DNA of 18,764 nt from Porticoccaceae bacterium (GTDB lineage Bacteria; Pseudomonadota; Gammaproteobacteria; Pseudomonadales; Porticoccaceae): NCBI GenBank assembly GCA_028822945.1, contig JAPKCN010000008.1, positions 1 through 18,764 of the forward strand. Reading direction: 5' to 3'. A program made the position numbers and the translations under genes. Below, piece by piece: positions 1 to 9,825 of this stretch. The notes under the pieces were generated by a model. That model was not told the origin of the DNA and searched no databases. It saw nothing but the letters and a program-made list of their open reading frames with translations. The stretch's first letter is position 1; the number at the start of each line of letters is the position of its first letter.

Positions 1-306
1 CTTCGAAAAATTCGAACCAACCAACATTAGGGTAAAAGAAGCGTTCTTTCAAGGACTACACACCTTAGGGCAGACAAAATTTTTGCTTTATATTGAATAA
101 AATCTAGCTATCGCAGACGCATATGACAAGTAACTTGGCATATATAGGGCTTGAATTTTTAGAGAAATTAAATGGCGAAAACTTTCGTCGCAACTGAGTC
201 TACAAAAAACTCAATTCAAGAAAAAAGAAACTGATATAAATAATATTGAGACCTTTTAATTCTGATACCAAGAATGCGTATATCGTGAATTCCCAATGAC
301 CACGGG
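1..306. other. AT-rich stretch without a recognisable gene
   Basis: Counted by hand, the first 300 bases are about 34% GC, well below the neighbouring genes (a sampled 60-base line in the GST gene is 58%). Only tiny open frames occur. One runs from ATG 123 to a stop at 197 (24 residues, MTSNLAYIGLEFLEKLNGEN...) and one from ATG 172 to 234 (20 residues). Neither has a convincing ribosome binding site or a recognisable motif. Bases 2-7 and 11-16 are both TTCGAA, forming a small inverted repeat. No hairpin with a T-tract terminates the thioesterase gene that ends at 307 on the minus strand. The stretch could be a spacer, or the edge of something acquired to the left of the window. Confidence 0.5.
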
Positions 307-738
307 TCAGCGGTGTTCGATGATCGCCAGAATGAGTTTTGAAATACAGCTGAGTTTGCCGGCGTCGTCAAATAACTCTATCTGCCAAACATGCGAGCGC
401 TTACCGAGGTGGATCGGCCGCGCCGTTCCGGTCACCAGCCCACTCGACACTGGCCTCAGGTGTGTGGCGCTGACGTCCTGCCCGAGACATTTATAGCTAT
501 TCAGGTCGATCACATGGGCCCCTGCAGTGCTGCCGAGGGTTTCAGCGAGCACCACATTAGCGCCGCCATGCACTACACCATACGGTTGAAAGGTGCGCGC
601 ATCTGCGGGCATAGTGCCAGTGATAAAATCATCGCCCACTTCGGTTACTAAAATTCCCAGATGTTCGGAGATCGTGCCGTTGCTCATGTGTTTATTGATG
701 TGTTCTGGGTTGGGTGTGAGATGCCAGATAGCGGTCAT
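307..738 (-). CDS. PaaI/YdiI-type hotdog acyl-CoA thioesterase
   Basis: Predicted cytoplasmic hotdog-fold thioesterase that hydrolyses an acyl-CoA or aroyl-CoA. The 143-residue protein has the usual length for the family and resembles E. coli YdiI/MenI. The active-site segment is clear: QPYGVVHGGANVVLAETLGS at residues 51-70, with the HGG at 57-59 and the expected catalytic acid Glu66. LRPVSSG at 94-100 and HLGKRSHVWQIELFD at 110-124 are further family landmarks. The gene starts 7 bases after the ettA stop on the same strand, so the two are probably co-transcribed. The exact substrate cannot be read from sequence. MenI (DHNA-CoA hydrolase of menaquinone synthesis) is one possibility, but no men gene is present here. 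Confidence 0.9.
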   Translation of the reverse strand: MTAIWHLTPNPEHINKHMSNGTISEHLGILVTEVGDDFITGTMPADARTFQPYGVVHGGANVVLAETLGSTAGAHVIDLNSYKCLGQDVSATHLRPVSSGLVTGTARPIHLGKRSHVWQIELFDDAGKLSCISKLILAIIEHR

Positions 739-745
739 AGTTAGC

Positions 746-2410
746 CTAGTTTTTCAGTCGTTTGTGTTTAACCCGCGAAGGCTGAGTATCCGTGCCCTTG
801 CGCTCGACAAAATCATCATGGTAGGCGCTGTAGCAGCCATCGAAGAAAACGATACTGCCGTCGTCCTCGTAGGCAAGAGTGTGTGTGGTGATTCTATCCA
901 AGAACCAGCGATCGTGCGAGATCACCATAACGCATCCGGGAAAAGACAAGATGGCCTCTTCAAGTGCCCGCAGCGTCTCAATGTCGAGATCGTTTGAGGG
1001 TTCATCTAGCAGCAGCACATTAGCGCCCTGTTTTAGTGTGTTGGCAAGATGCAGTCGACCGCGCTCCCCGCCGGACAGATCGCCGACGCGTTTTTGTTGG
1101 TCTGAGCCCTTAAAGTTGAAGCGTCCGGCATATGAGCGCGACGACACTTCGTAGTTGCCGATTTTAAGAATGTCATGGCCGCCAGAGATCGCCTCCCAGA
1201 CGTTTTGGCTATCGTCGAGCAAATCGCGGCTCTGCTCGACGTAGGCGATCTTGACAGTTTCGCCAAGCGTGATTGAGCCGTTGTCGGGTTGCTCGGCACC
1301 AGCGATCATCCGAAACAGGGTCGATTTGCCCGCGCCGTTGCCGCCGACAATACCAACCACGGAGCCCTTTGGGATAGACAACGACAGATTGTCGATCAAC
1401 AACTCGTTGCCAAAGCCCTTGCTAACCTGATCAAGCACAATCACCTTATCGCCGAGCCTCTCGCCGGGGGCGATATAAATTTCGTTGGTCTCGTTGCGGG
1501 ACTGAAACTCTTGCGAATTAAGCTCGTCAAAGCGCGCCAGTCGCGCTTTGTTTTTTGCCTGCCTACCGCGTGGGTTTTGTCTAACCCACTCGAGTTCCTG
1601 CTTGATGGCTCGTTGTCGCGACACCTCCTGTTTTGATTCTGTTTGTAAGCGCTTTTCTTTGGCCGATAACCATATCGAGTAATTGCCCTCGTAGGGTATG
1701 CCGTGGCCGCGGTCGAGTTCGAGAATCCAACCGGCGACATTGTCCAAAAAGTAGCGGTCGTGGGTTACTGCTACCACGGTGCCGGGGAATTCTTCAAGGA
1801 ACTTTTCCAGCCAATATACGGACTCGGCGTCAAGGTGATTGGTCGGTTCGTCGAGCAGTAACATATCAGGTTTTGAGAGCAGCAGCCGACAAAGGGCCAC
1901 GCGGCGCTTTTCTCCTCCGGATAGTGAGGTGACCTCGGCATCCCAGGGCGGAAGGCGTAACGCGTCGGCGGCAATATCTAGTGCGTTGTCGAGATTGTGG
2001 GCATCGGCCGCTTCGATAATGGCCTCGAGTTCGCCCTGTTTTTTGGCTAGCGCGTCAAAATCGGCGTCCGGCTCCGCATAGTCGGCATAGACCTGTTCGA
2101 GAGCCGCCAGCGCATCTACCGCTTCGCGCATGCCGTCCTCGACATTGCCGCGCACAGTTTTTTCGGGATCCAACTGCGGTTCCTGCGCTAGATAGCCGAT
2201 CTTGATGCCCGGCATGGGTCGCGCCTCACCCTGAATATCGGTATCGAGTGCCGCCATAATTTTCAGTAGGGTGGACTTACCCGAGCCGTTTAGGCCGAGT
2301 ACACCAATTTTGGCGCCGGGAAAAAACGATAGCGAAATATCCTTGAGGATCTGTCGTTTCGGGGGAACAATTTTACTCACCCGGTTCATGGTGTATACGT
2401 ATTGTGCCAT
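746..2410 (-). CDS. ettA: Energy-dependent translational throttle protein EttA (ABC-F)
   Basis: ABC-F ATPase without membrane segments. In the E. coli family member it binds the ribosomal E site and gates the first elongation steps according to the ATP/ADP ratio. Two nucleotide-binding domains are complete: Walker A GLNGSGKST (39-47), signature LSGGE (163-167), Walker B MLLLDEPTNHLD (183-194), then Walker A GGNGAGKST (356-364), LSGGE (445-449) and LLLDEPSNDLD (466-476). The EttA-specific arm lies around 95-140, and a basic interdomain linker with NPRGRQAKNKARLARF is at 279-294. The open frame extends to an ATG at 2494, but I choose the ATG at 2410. There the protein begins MAQYVYTMNRV, like E. 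coli EttA, and is 554 residues long (E. coli 555). Leftward it is followed by the thioesterase gene after 7 bases. Confidence 0.97.
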   Translation of the reverse strand: MAQYVYTMNRVSKIVPPKRQILKDISLSFFPGAKIGVLGLNGSGKSTLLKIMAALDTDIQGEARPMPGIKIGYLAQEPQLDPEKTVRGNVEDGMREAVDALAALEQVYADYAEPDADFDALAKKQGELEAIIEAADAHNLDNALDIAADALRLPPWDAEVTSLSGGEKRRVALCRLLLSKPDMLLLDEPTNHLDAESVYWLEKFLEEFPGTVVAVTHDRYFLDNVAGWILELDRGHGIPYEGNYSIWLSAKEKRLQTESKQEVSRQRAIKQELEWVRQNPRGRQAKNKARLARFDELNSQEFQSRNETNEIYIAPGERLGDKVIVLDQVSKGFGNELLIDNLSLSIPKGSVVGIVGGNGAGKSTLFRMIAGAEQPDNGSITLGETVKIAYVEQSRDLLDDSQNVWEAISGGHDILKIGNYEVSSRSYAGRFNFKGSDQQKRVGDLSGGERGRLHLANTLKQGANVLLLDEPSNDLDIETLRALEEAILSFPGCVMVISHDRWFLDRITTHTLAYEDDGSIVFFDGCYSAYHDDFVERKGTDTQPSRVKHKRLKN

Positions 2411-2465
2411 AAGCGTATTATTAGCCTCTATGAAAATAGCGCTGAAGTGATCTATACAATTGCCG

Positions 2466-2485
2466 AGCGCGCGCCGACGCGCGCT
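2466..2485. repeat. Perfect 8-bp GC-only hairpin upstream of ettA
   Basis: AGCGCGCG at 2466-2473 and CGCGCGCT at 2478-2485 are perfect inverted copies around a CCGA loop. It lies 56 bases upstream of the ettA start, so it could fall in the ettA 5' leader. No T-run follows on either strand, so it is not a standard terminator. The ten bases GCGCGCTGTT at 2479-2488 recur at 2523-2532 in the next hairpin. Confidence 0.5.
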
Positions 2486-2521
2486 GTTAGACAAACCCTA
2501 CAAGCTGTCATTCTATCCGAA

Positions 2522-2545
2522 AGCGCGCTGTTGTTGCAGTGCGCT
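2522..2545 (-). terminator. Possible terminator hairpin after the oxidoreductase gene
   Basis: AGCGCGCTG (2522-2530) pairs with CAGTGCGCT (2537-2545) around a TTGTTG loop, giving nine pairs of which one is G-T on the plus strand. On the minus strand, which is the direction of transcription of both flanking genes, the stem is followed by only TTT. It lies about 110 bases after the stop of the saccharopine-dehydrogenase-like gene. It may be a weak intrinsic terminator or a REP-like extragenic palindrome, and its position between two genes supports either reading. Confidence 0.35.
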
Positions 2546-2654
2546 GGCCAACAATCGCAGAATTGGTTGCGCGGTTGGCGGGCGTCGTGAGAATTTATCA
2601 AGTGCGGTTTCACAGCCGCTCTATGATGCGCTTTTACGACACCTTAATTAATGG

Positions 2655-3896
2655 CTATCGCGCGTCGCCGTGATCGGTATCAAAGGTTATGCCAGCATGC
2701 TGTTGAAGTCGCTCGATCAGCGCGTCGCCCATTGCCGTGGCAGGCGTCCAGAAGCCACCGGCGGTTTTTTCGCGCGGCGTTTCGAGCAGGCACAACGCCG
2801 ATTGCGCAAGCATCTTTGCTGTGCTGCCATAGCCCGGGTCGCGATCGCCAGTAACCTGCACGCGTAGTTGGTTGCCAGTTTCGTCGGCACCGCATAGTCG
2901 AATATCAAAGCTGCCGCGCAGCTGTGCTTCGGGGCTCGGTCCCTCTCCGGGTGCTGGCAGTACCCAGCGTGTTAATAGCGCGCGCAACGGGTTAAAATAC
3001 AGTCCGGCGAGCATCGCGCCAAGCCCCGCCGACATGCCGATGGCGGCCATTCGCCCGCGCAGGCCCGTACCGGTCAAGACACCCTCGTGATAGGCAAATA
3101 CACTGCCGTAGTCTCGCTCGCCAATTGCGCTCGAGCGAAGTACCACCCGCGAATTGATCGCCTCCATAATAAACGGCGCTACCCAGGCGTTAAATGCCTC
3201 GTCATATACTGGCCCCTGCAGGCGGGTTTGCGGGATTCTGTCGACCCCAATTGCCGGACATAACTGATAGGGATCGAGCATCTCGCGGCGCAATCGGCGA
3301 TCATTTTTAGCCGCCTTTATGGCCTCGATAACACTGGCGATAGTGCCGCCCGATGCACCGCCGCGCATCGATGCGACCCGCAGAGATATGGTATTGCAGT
3401 AATGCCCAAATTGGGCCATCGACCGGCCCTGCAAAAAGTGTACACCCAGATCTGACGGGATCGAATCAAAGCCGCAACAACTCACCAATCGCGCTCCGCT
3501 CGCCTCGGCGCGCACCTGATAGGTGTCGATCATGCGTCTGATCCAGTAAGCTTCGCCGGTGATATCGCAGTAGTCGGTGCCAGTTTCGGCGCAGGCAGCT
3601 ACTAGGGGTTCGCCATACAGTGCATAGGGGCCGACGCTACTGACTACTACGCGGGTCGAACTGCAGAGTTTGTGTAGCGCGGCGTTATCGTTGGCGTTGG
3701 CGACAATGATTGGCAATGCGGCGGCGGGCGCGCCAAGGCGACTGCGCAGCTGCTCTAGCTTTGCAGCGGAGCGCCCGGCGATCGCCCATGTAATATGGGG
3801 CAAATTAGCCAGGTGTTCAACCAGATAGCGAGTCATAATATTGCCAACAAAACTGCTGGCACCGTAGACGATAAGGTCGTAATTTGTATTTGACAT
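2655..3896 (-). CDS. Saccharopine-dehydrogenase-family (enoyl-reductase-like) oxidoreductase
   Basis: Predicted NAD(P)-binding protein of 413 residues in the saccharopine dehydrogenase/trans-acting enoyl reductase family. The Rossmann motif GASSFVG is at residues 12-18, after the beta strand DLIVY. RSAAKLEQL at about 42-50 and SSVGPYALYGEPLVAACAETGTDYCDITGE are typical of this family, as is SCCGFDSIPSDLGVHFLQ. The C-terminal part has a hydrophobic stretch (MAAIGMSAGLGAMLAGLYF), then GDRDPGYGSTAKMLAQSALCLL, which family members share. The reaction is unknown. Mycobacterial relatives reduce lipid enoyl groups in trans, and proteobacterial ones are mostly unassigned. It is divergent from a glutathione S-transferase gene. 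No good Shine-Dalgarno precedes ATG 3896, although a fair promoter lies just upstream. Confidence 0.85.
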   Translation of the reverse strand: MSNTNYDLIVYGASSFVGNIMTRYLVEHLANLPHITWAIAGRSAAKLEQLRSRLGAPAAALPIIVANANDNAALHKLCSSTRVVVSSVGPYALYGEPLVAACAETGTDYCDITGEAYWIRRMIDTYQVRAEASGARLVSCCGFDSIPSDLGVHFLQGRSMAQFGHYCNTISLRVASMRGGASGGTIASVIEAIKAAKNDRRLRREMLDPYQLCPAIGVDRIPQTRLQGPVYDEAFNAWVAPFIMEAINSRVVLRSSAIGERDYGSVFAYHEGVLTGTGLRGRMAAIGMSAGLGAMLAGLYFNPLRALLTRWVLPAPGEGPSPEAQLRGSFDIRLCGADETGNQLRVQVTGDRDPGYGSTAKMLAQSALCLLETPREKTAGGFWTPATAMGDALIERLQQHAGITFDTDHGDAR

Positions 3897-3914
3897 GGGC
3901 GATGTTCATTCATA

Positions 3915-3943
3915 TTTAAAGTCCGTTTATGGTAACCTGTCAG
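3915..3943 (-). promoter_or_regulatory. Candidate sigma70 promoter for the oxidoreductase gene
   Basis: On the minus strand CTGACA (3943-3938) matches the -35 consensus at five of six positions. After a 17-base spacer, TTTAAA (3920-3915) matches the -10 consensus at four of six. Transcription would start near 3908, leaving a leader of only about 12 bases before ATG 3896. The element sits in the 52-base divergent gap shared with the GST gene. Confidence 0.35.
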
Positions 3944-3948
3944 GCTGT

Positions 3949-4611
3949 ATGTTACCTATTTTATATTCATTTCGGCGCTGTCCATTTGCTATGCGTGCGC
4001 GCATGGCGTTGTGTTCTGCCCGCGTCGAAGTCGAGATTAGAGAGGTGCGCCTAGCTGATAAGCCACAGCAGTTCCTGCAGGTGTCGCCGCGCGGTACTGT
4101 GCCGGTTTTGCAAATAGACGATGGAAGGGTGTTGACCGAAAGTCTCGATATCATGTATTGGGCCCTCGCTCAGCACGATCCAAACTGCTGGCTGGGAAAC
4201 GCGCCGTCGGTACCGCAAACGGCGCTGATTGCCGAGAATGACGCCTACTTTAAGGCCGATTTGGATCGCTATAAATATGCCGATCGACACCCACAAAAGC
4301 CGCAAGCTGGGTGGCGCGCAGACGCCGAGCGCTTTGTGGCGGTGCTCGAAGCGCTTTTGCAGGAGCGGGACTACCTGCTAGGCGCGCAGTGTTCGCTGGC
4401 GGATGTGGCGATTTTTCCTATGTTGCGACAATTTGCGGCGGTCGACAGCGAGTGGTTCGCGGCGGCGCCTTATCCGCGGCTAGCGAAGTGGTTACGAAGC
4501 TTTTTTGACGACGCTATCTTTATTGCATCGATGGATAAATTGCCCGTTTGGCGCGTCGGTGATGCGCCGCATCGCTTCCCGGCGTATAAAGCGCAGCCCG
4601 GTGGCGACTAG
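3949..4611 (+). CDS. Glutathione S-transferase family protein
   Basis: Cytosolic glutathione S-transferase-like protein of 220 residues. The N-terminal thioredoxin-like domain is clear: LYSFRRCPFAMRARMAL at residues 5-21, with Cys11 at the position expected for a glutathione-interacting residue. Next come the cis-proline motif TVPVL (50-54) and ES (64-65), which usually contacts the gamma-glutamyl part of glutathione. The rest is the all-helical C-terminal domain, including LGAQCSLADVAIFP near 144-157. The frame is open back to ATG 3895, but that start would overlap the divergent gene and adds 18 residues with no counterpart in the family. I therefore place the start at ATG 3949, with a weak CAGG upstream. 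The substrate is unknown, and glutathione-dependent detoxification is the usual inference. Confidence 0.88.
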   Translation: MLPILYSFRRCPFAMRARMALCSARVEVEIREVRLADKPQQFLQVSPRGTVPVLQIDDGRVLTESLDIMYWALAQHDPNCWLGNAPSVPQTALIAENDAYFKADLDRYKYADRHPQKPQAGWRADAERFVAVLEALLQERDYLLGAQCSLADVAIFPMLRQFAAVDSEWFAAAPYPRLAKWLRSFFDDAIFIASMDKLPVWRVGDAPHRFPAYKAQPGGD

Positions 4612-4650
4612 ACCCCAGTAGCGCGGGCACAGACTGAATCCCTTCGCTAA

Positions 4651-4689
4651 CAGCATTGTTGTGCTGAGGCTAAATTACCGATAAATCGG
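4651..4689. repeat. Two short inverted repeats before the ABC exporter gene
   Basis: CAGCA (4651-4655) pairs with TGCTG (4662-4666) around a TTGTTG loop. CCGAT (4678-4682) pairs with ATCGG (4685-4689) around AA. The second sits 27 bases before the ABC exporter start and could be a protein-binding site. Neither has a T-run. The 105-base gap shows no good matched -35/-10 pair. Confidence 0.25.
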
Positions 4690-4716
4690 CGCGACAGTGC
4701 GTATTAAGGATCATTG

Positions 4717-6561
4717 ATGTTTAATTTTTTTGAACGGCGGGTAGAGCCTTTTCCGCCGTATACTGCGCCGCAACCACCAGATGGATTATACGCTTTTTGC
4801 CGTTTTTATGCCCGCGGCTTTGAGCTTTGGCTTGGTTTAATGGCGCTACTGACTGCGTTGATGGCGATTTCTGAAGCGATGTTGTTTGGTATTCTCGGTC
4901 AGATTGTCGACTGGTTGGCACTGCGTGATCCAGCTACATTTGTCGAGCAGTCTTGGCCGCAGTTGGCGATCATGGCTGGGTTTATTTTGCTGGTCATTCC
5001 ACTGTTGGTAGCAGCGCGTTCACTGGTAATCAATCAGACTCTGATGGGCGCGTTTCCGGCCCGCGTGCGCTGGCTAATGCATCGCTATTTGCTCAACCAA
5101 AGCTACGCCTATTTTCAAAATGAGTTCAGTGGCCGCATCGCCACCAAGGTTATGCAGACCTCGATCGCGGTCCGCGAAGTAGTTATGAAACTGCTCGACG
5201 TATTGCTATTTATTCAGGTTTACCTGATCACCACGCTGGTGCTGGTGGCGAGCGCCGACCCGAGACTCTGTGCACCACTGGTGGTGTGGTTATTGCTCTA
5301 TATTTTGGTGCAGCGAACCTTTATTCCGCGAATGAAAAAAATTTCTATGCGCCAAGCCGACGCTCGCTCGCTGATGACCGGGCGCATTGTCGACAGCTAC
5401 ACGAACATCTTGACCCTCAAGTTGTTTTCCAATGACGGTCGCGAATCGGCTTATGTGAAGCAGGGGATGGGTGATTTTCTAGCCACCGTACACCCGCAAA
5501 TGCGCCTCGCGACTCTGCTCAATATTTCGTTGTGGACGCTCAATGTACTGCTGATTTTTTCGATATCGACACTTGGCATTTGGCTGTGGTTACAAGACGC
5601 GGTGACCCCTGGTGCGATCGCAGTGGTGATTAGTTTGGCGATCCGTTTGACCGGTATGTCGCACTGGATTATGTGGGAGATTAGTAATTTATTTGAAAAC
5701 CTTGGCGTGGTGCAGGACGGTATTAATTCGCTGTCGGTCGAGCAGGCGGTGCAAGATGTCGAGAATGCAAAACTTCTGATGGTCAGTCGTGGCGCGATTG
5801 ACTATCGGCAGGTGAGTTTTGCCTACCACAGCGCCGCGACAGATTTTCGCGAGCCGGTGTTCGCCGATCTTAATCTACAAATTGCATCGGGTGAAAAAGT
5901 TGGTATTGTTGGGCGCAGCGGTGCCGGTAAGTCGACGCTGGTGAGCCTGCTAATGCGGTTTTACGATGTTCAACAGGGCGTTATCCTTATCGATGGCACC
6001 AGCATTGCCGATATCCAACAGGACAGTCTGCGCAGCAGCATCGCTCTGGTCACTCAGGATACCTCGCTGCTGCACCGCTCGGTGCGGGACAATATCCTCT
6101 TCGGTCGGCCCGACGCCAGCGAGGAGGAGATGCTCGCCGCTGCCGAGCAGGCACAGGCCCACGAATTTATTTTGCAGTTGCGCGATGTTGCCGGGCGCAG
6201 CGGGTATGATGCGCATGTTGGCGAGCGCGGTGTGACCTTGTCGGGTGGCCAACGACAGCGAATAGCGATTGCGCGCGTGTTGCTTAAAGATGCGCCTATT
6301 TTAGTGCTCGACGAGGCGACATCGGCGCTCGACTCGGAAGTCGAGGCGTCTATTCAGAAGAGTTTTAATCGTTTGATGAGCGGTAAAACCGTCATCGCAA
6401 TCGCACATCGCCTGTCGACTATTGCCGCCATGGATCGCTTAATTGTGTTCGATCAAGGCGCCATCATCGAACAGGGCAATCATTCGCAGTTACTCGCCCT
6501 CGGAGGCGTATATGCGCAGTTATGGCAGCATCAATCAGGCGGGTTTTTGGGTTTTGAATAG
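4717..6561 (+). CDS. ABC exporter half-transporter (fused permease and ATPase)
   Basis: Type IV ABC exporter half-transporter of 614 residues, with an N-terminal membrane domain and a C-terminal ATPase. It should work as a dimer in the inner membrane and export a lipid, drug or peptide that the sequence does not reveal. Hydrophobic segments lie near 36-58, 83-102, 158-180, 184-205, 268-292 and 296-312, giving six helices. The ATPase has Walker A GRSGAGKST (399-407), Q-loop Gln447, signature LSGGQ (508-512), Walker B ILVLDEATSALD (528-539) and H-loop His564, all intact. TTG 4714 lies directly before ATG 4717. The ATG is preferred because AAGGA at 4706-4710 is 6 bases upstream. The yheS gene follows after 15 bases, so co-transcription is likely. 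Confidence 0.93.
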   Translation: MFNFFERRVEPFPPYTAPQPPDGLYAFCRFYARGFELWLGLMALLTALMAISEAMLFGILGQIVDWLALRDPATFVEQSWPQLAIMAGFILLVIPLLVAARSLVINQTLMGAFPARVRWLMHRYLLNQSYAYFQNEFSGRIATKVMQTSIAVREVVMKLLDVLLFIQVYLITTLVLVASADPRLCAPLVVWLLLYILVQRTFIPRMKKISMRQADARSLMTGRIVDSYTNILTLKLFSNDGRESAYVKQGMGDFLATVHPQMRLATLLNISLWTLNVLLIFSISTLGIWLWLQDAVTPGAIAVVISLAIRLTGMSHWIMWEISNLFENLGVVQDGINSLSVEQAVQDVENAKLLMVSRGAIDYRQVSFAYHSAATDFREPVFADLNLQIASGEKVGIVGRSGAGKSTLVSLLMRFYDVQQGVILIDGTSIADIQQDSLRSSIALVTQDTSLLHRSVRDNILFGRPDASEEEMLAAAEQAQAHEFILQLRDVAGRSGYDAHVGERGVTLSGGQRQRIAIARVLLKDAPILVLDEATSALDSEVEASIQKSFNRLMSGKTVIAIAHRLSTIAAMDRLIVFDQGAIIEQGNHSQLLALGGVYAQLWQHQSGGFLGFE

Positions 6562-6576
6562 GGAGTTTTTGACGCT

Positions 6577-8472
<1,896 letters not shown>

Positions 8473-8477
8473 TTACC

Positions 8478-8514
8478 AAGATCATCTGGAGAGCCTCCAT
8501 GGAGAGGCTATCTT
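8478..8514 (+). terminator. Hairpin after yheS, possible terminator without U-tract
   Basis: AGCCTC (8492-8497) pairs with GAGGCT (8504-8509) around CATGGA. Outside it, AAGAT (8478-8482) can pair with ATCTT (8510-8514), leaving a nine-base bulge on the left. It begins only 6 bases after the yheS stop, which suits a terminator or 3'-end stabiliser, but no T-run follows. Confidence 0.35.
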
Positions 8515-8553
8515 GAATATGCCTCTTGCCGCTAGACTCGAGACGTATTTAAG

Positions 8554-8598
8554 TCGCTAGCGAGCTCCTACTAAGCTTGTTACACTCGGTATTATAAA
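8554..8598 (+). promoter_or_regulatory. Bactofilin upstream region: palindrome and -10-like box
   Basis: TCGCTAGCGA at 8554-8563 is a perfect 10-bp palindrome. TATAAA at 8593-8598 would place a transcription start about 20 bases before the bactofilin ATG. I find no matching -35 at standard spacing, so this is weak and an activator-dependent promoter is possible. Confidence 0.25.
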
Positions 8599-8622
8599 TC
8601 GCTTGATTGGGAGTGACAAAGT

Positions 8623-9084
8623 ATGTTTGAAAAAAATAAAAATTCAGTTGATAACGGTCGCGAAGGTAACCAAGCTGCGGCAGGCGGCAGTCGCCCCGCA
8701 GTTATTGGACCCAGCGTCAAAATTATCGGTCAGATTAGTTGTGCCGAGGATTTGTTGGTCGAGGGATCGGTAGAGGGCAGTATCAGTTCCGAATTGCACG
8801 AGGTATTGATCGGTGTGACAGGTACATTAAAGGCCGATGTCAGGGCCCATGTGGTGATGGTCGAGGGTACGGTGCGCGGCGACATCACCGGTCTAGAAAA
8901 GGTCGTGGTGTGCAAGACCGGCAACGTGCTAGGCAATATAGATTCACCCCGCGTTACCCTCGAAGACGGGGCAAAATTTAAAGGCAGTATCGAAATGGAT
9001 CCAGATGTACCCGCGGCGACGTTGATGGCAGCTAAAGCGTTTAAATCTGTGCCTTTACCGAAAGAGGACGTTAAGGCCGAGTGA
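8623..9084 (+). CDS. Bactofilin (polymer-forming cytoskeletal protein)
   Basis: Bactofilin-family protein of 153 residues, which is the usual size. It has a short unstructured N-terminal tail (to about 25), a central right-handed beta-helix and a short C-terminal tail. The helix core runs from about VIGPSVKIIGQI (27-38) to FKGSIEMD (118-125), with the regular turn pattern LLVEGSVEGSI, VIMVEGTVRGDI-like repeats and VTLEDGAKFKGSI. Such proteins polymerise without nucleotide into filaments that act in cell shape, stalk formation or cell-wall enzyme placement. The start is ATG 8623, with GGGAG at 8609-8613 nine bases upstream. No M23 peptidase, the frequent bactofilin partner, is encoded beside it. 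The next gene, 78 bases downstream on the same strand, encodes a protein of unknown function. Confidence 0.93.
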   Translation: MFEKNKNSVDNGREGNQAAAGGSRPAVIGPSVKIIGQISCAEDLLVEGSVEGSISSELHEVLIGVTGTLKADVRAHVVMVEGTVRGDITGLEKVVVCKTGNVLGNIDSPRVTLEDGAKFKGSIEMDPDVPAATLMAAKAFKSVPLPKEDVKAE

Positions 9085-9162
9085 CGTTTATCACCGCGGA
9101 TTCAGCTACAGATACTGCGCTGTTTAAAACGTGGTGGATAGTTTTAAGTCGGTGTACCCCGC

Positions 9163-9825
9163 ATGGCTAAAATCCGCGGCGCGGGCATGCGCGACCCAAC
9201 CCCCACGCTGGTCAGTTGTCATCTTCTTGGCGAAATGTGGCAAAACCGATCGCCGCAATCGTCGATGCGGGTGCTCGACGTCGGAAGTGCGGCCGCTTCG
9301 ACGGTTAACTTTTTTAATCGTCACTTCAGCCGACAGAAGTGCTATCTAGCCTTTCCCGATCTCTACGCAGAGTCATTTGTCAGTGGGACACAACCGGATA
9401 TAGTAAATAGCGATCTGGTAGCACTATTTAAAGCCGCACTCAATATAAAACCTGGCGTGAGCCTAGATATATGCTTGTTTTGGGATTTTTTTAGCTACCT
9501 TAGGCGACCTTATATCGCCGCAATGCTCGAGGCACTGGGACCCCATTTAAGTGCTACTACCCGTGGTTATTGCTTGGGATCGATGCACGCGGCGCAGATG
9601 CCGCATTACCACTATGGACTGGCGGATGCGAATAACATGACGCAGGTGCGGAGATTGGAATCGGTGATGCCGTTACATGGGCACACACAAAGCGAATTGG
9701 GAGGTCTGCTGAAACCGTTTGTGATCACCAAGAGTCGTCTGATGGACGAGGGTCGCTTGGAATGTTTGTTGTTCTATAAATCAGCCGCTGGCGTTGCGTC
9801 GAGCGGATCCGTGCCTCAATTCTGA
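9163..9825 (+). CDS. Unrecognised protein, possible degenerate SAM-methyltransferase fold
   Basis: I do not recognise this 220-residue protein firmly. RVLDVGSAAASTVNFF at 36-51 resembles methyltransferase motif I, but the glycine pattern is poor. DICLFWDFFSYL (102-113), followed by a helix and ALGPHLSATTRGYCLGSMH, resembles the motif IV/V region of class I SAM-dependent methyltransferases. It may be an inactive or diverged member. There is no signal peptide or membrane segment. ATG 9163 is the only start upstream of the conserved part, since an in-frame TAA lies at 9145, and the ribosome binding site is weak (GGTG at 9151). It lies 78 bases after bactofilin on the same strand and may be co-transcribed with it. 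Its last 10 bases overlap the convergent GntR gene. Confidence 0.75.
   Translation: MAKIRGAGMRDPTPTLVSCHLLGEMWQNRSPQSSMRVLDVGSAAASTVNFFNRHFSRQKCYLAFPDLYAESFVSGTQPDIVNSDLVALFKAALNIKPGVSLDICLFWDFFSYLRRPYIAAMLEALGPHLSATTRGYCLGSMHAAQMPHYHYGLADANNMTQVRRLESVMPLHGHTQSELGGLLKPFVITKSRLMDEGRLECLLFYKSAAGVASSGSVPQF

Noticed and set aside
1..22. tRNA T-arm-like TTCGAA motifs at the left edge
   Set aside because: The flanking bases cannot form a five-pair T-stem or an acceptor stem on either strand.
123..234. Two small open frames (24 and 20 residues) in the AT-rich left edge
   Set aside because: Too short, without a convincing ribosome binding site or a recognised family; noted only in the description of the stretch.
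2411..2494. Longer EttA start at ATG 2494
   Set aside because: The extra 28 residues have no counterpart in EttA, and ATG 2410 gives the canonical MAQ-x-VYTM start and length.
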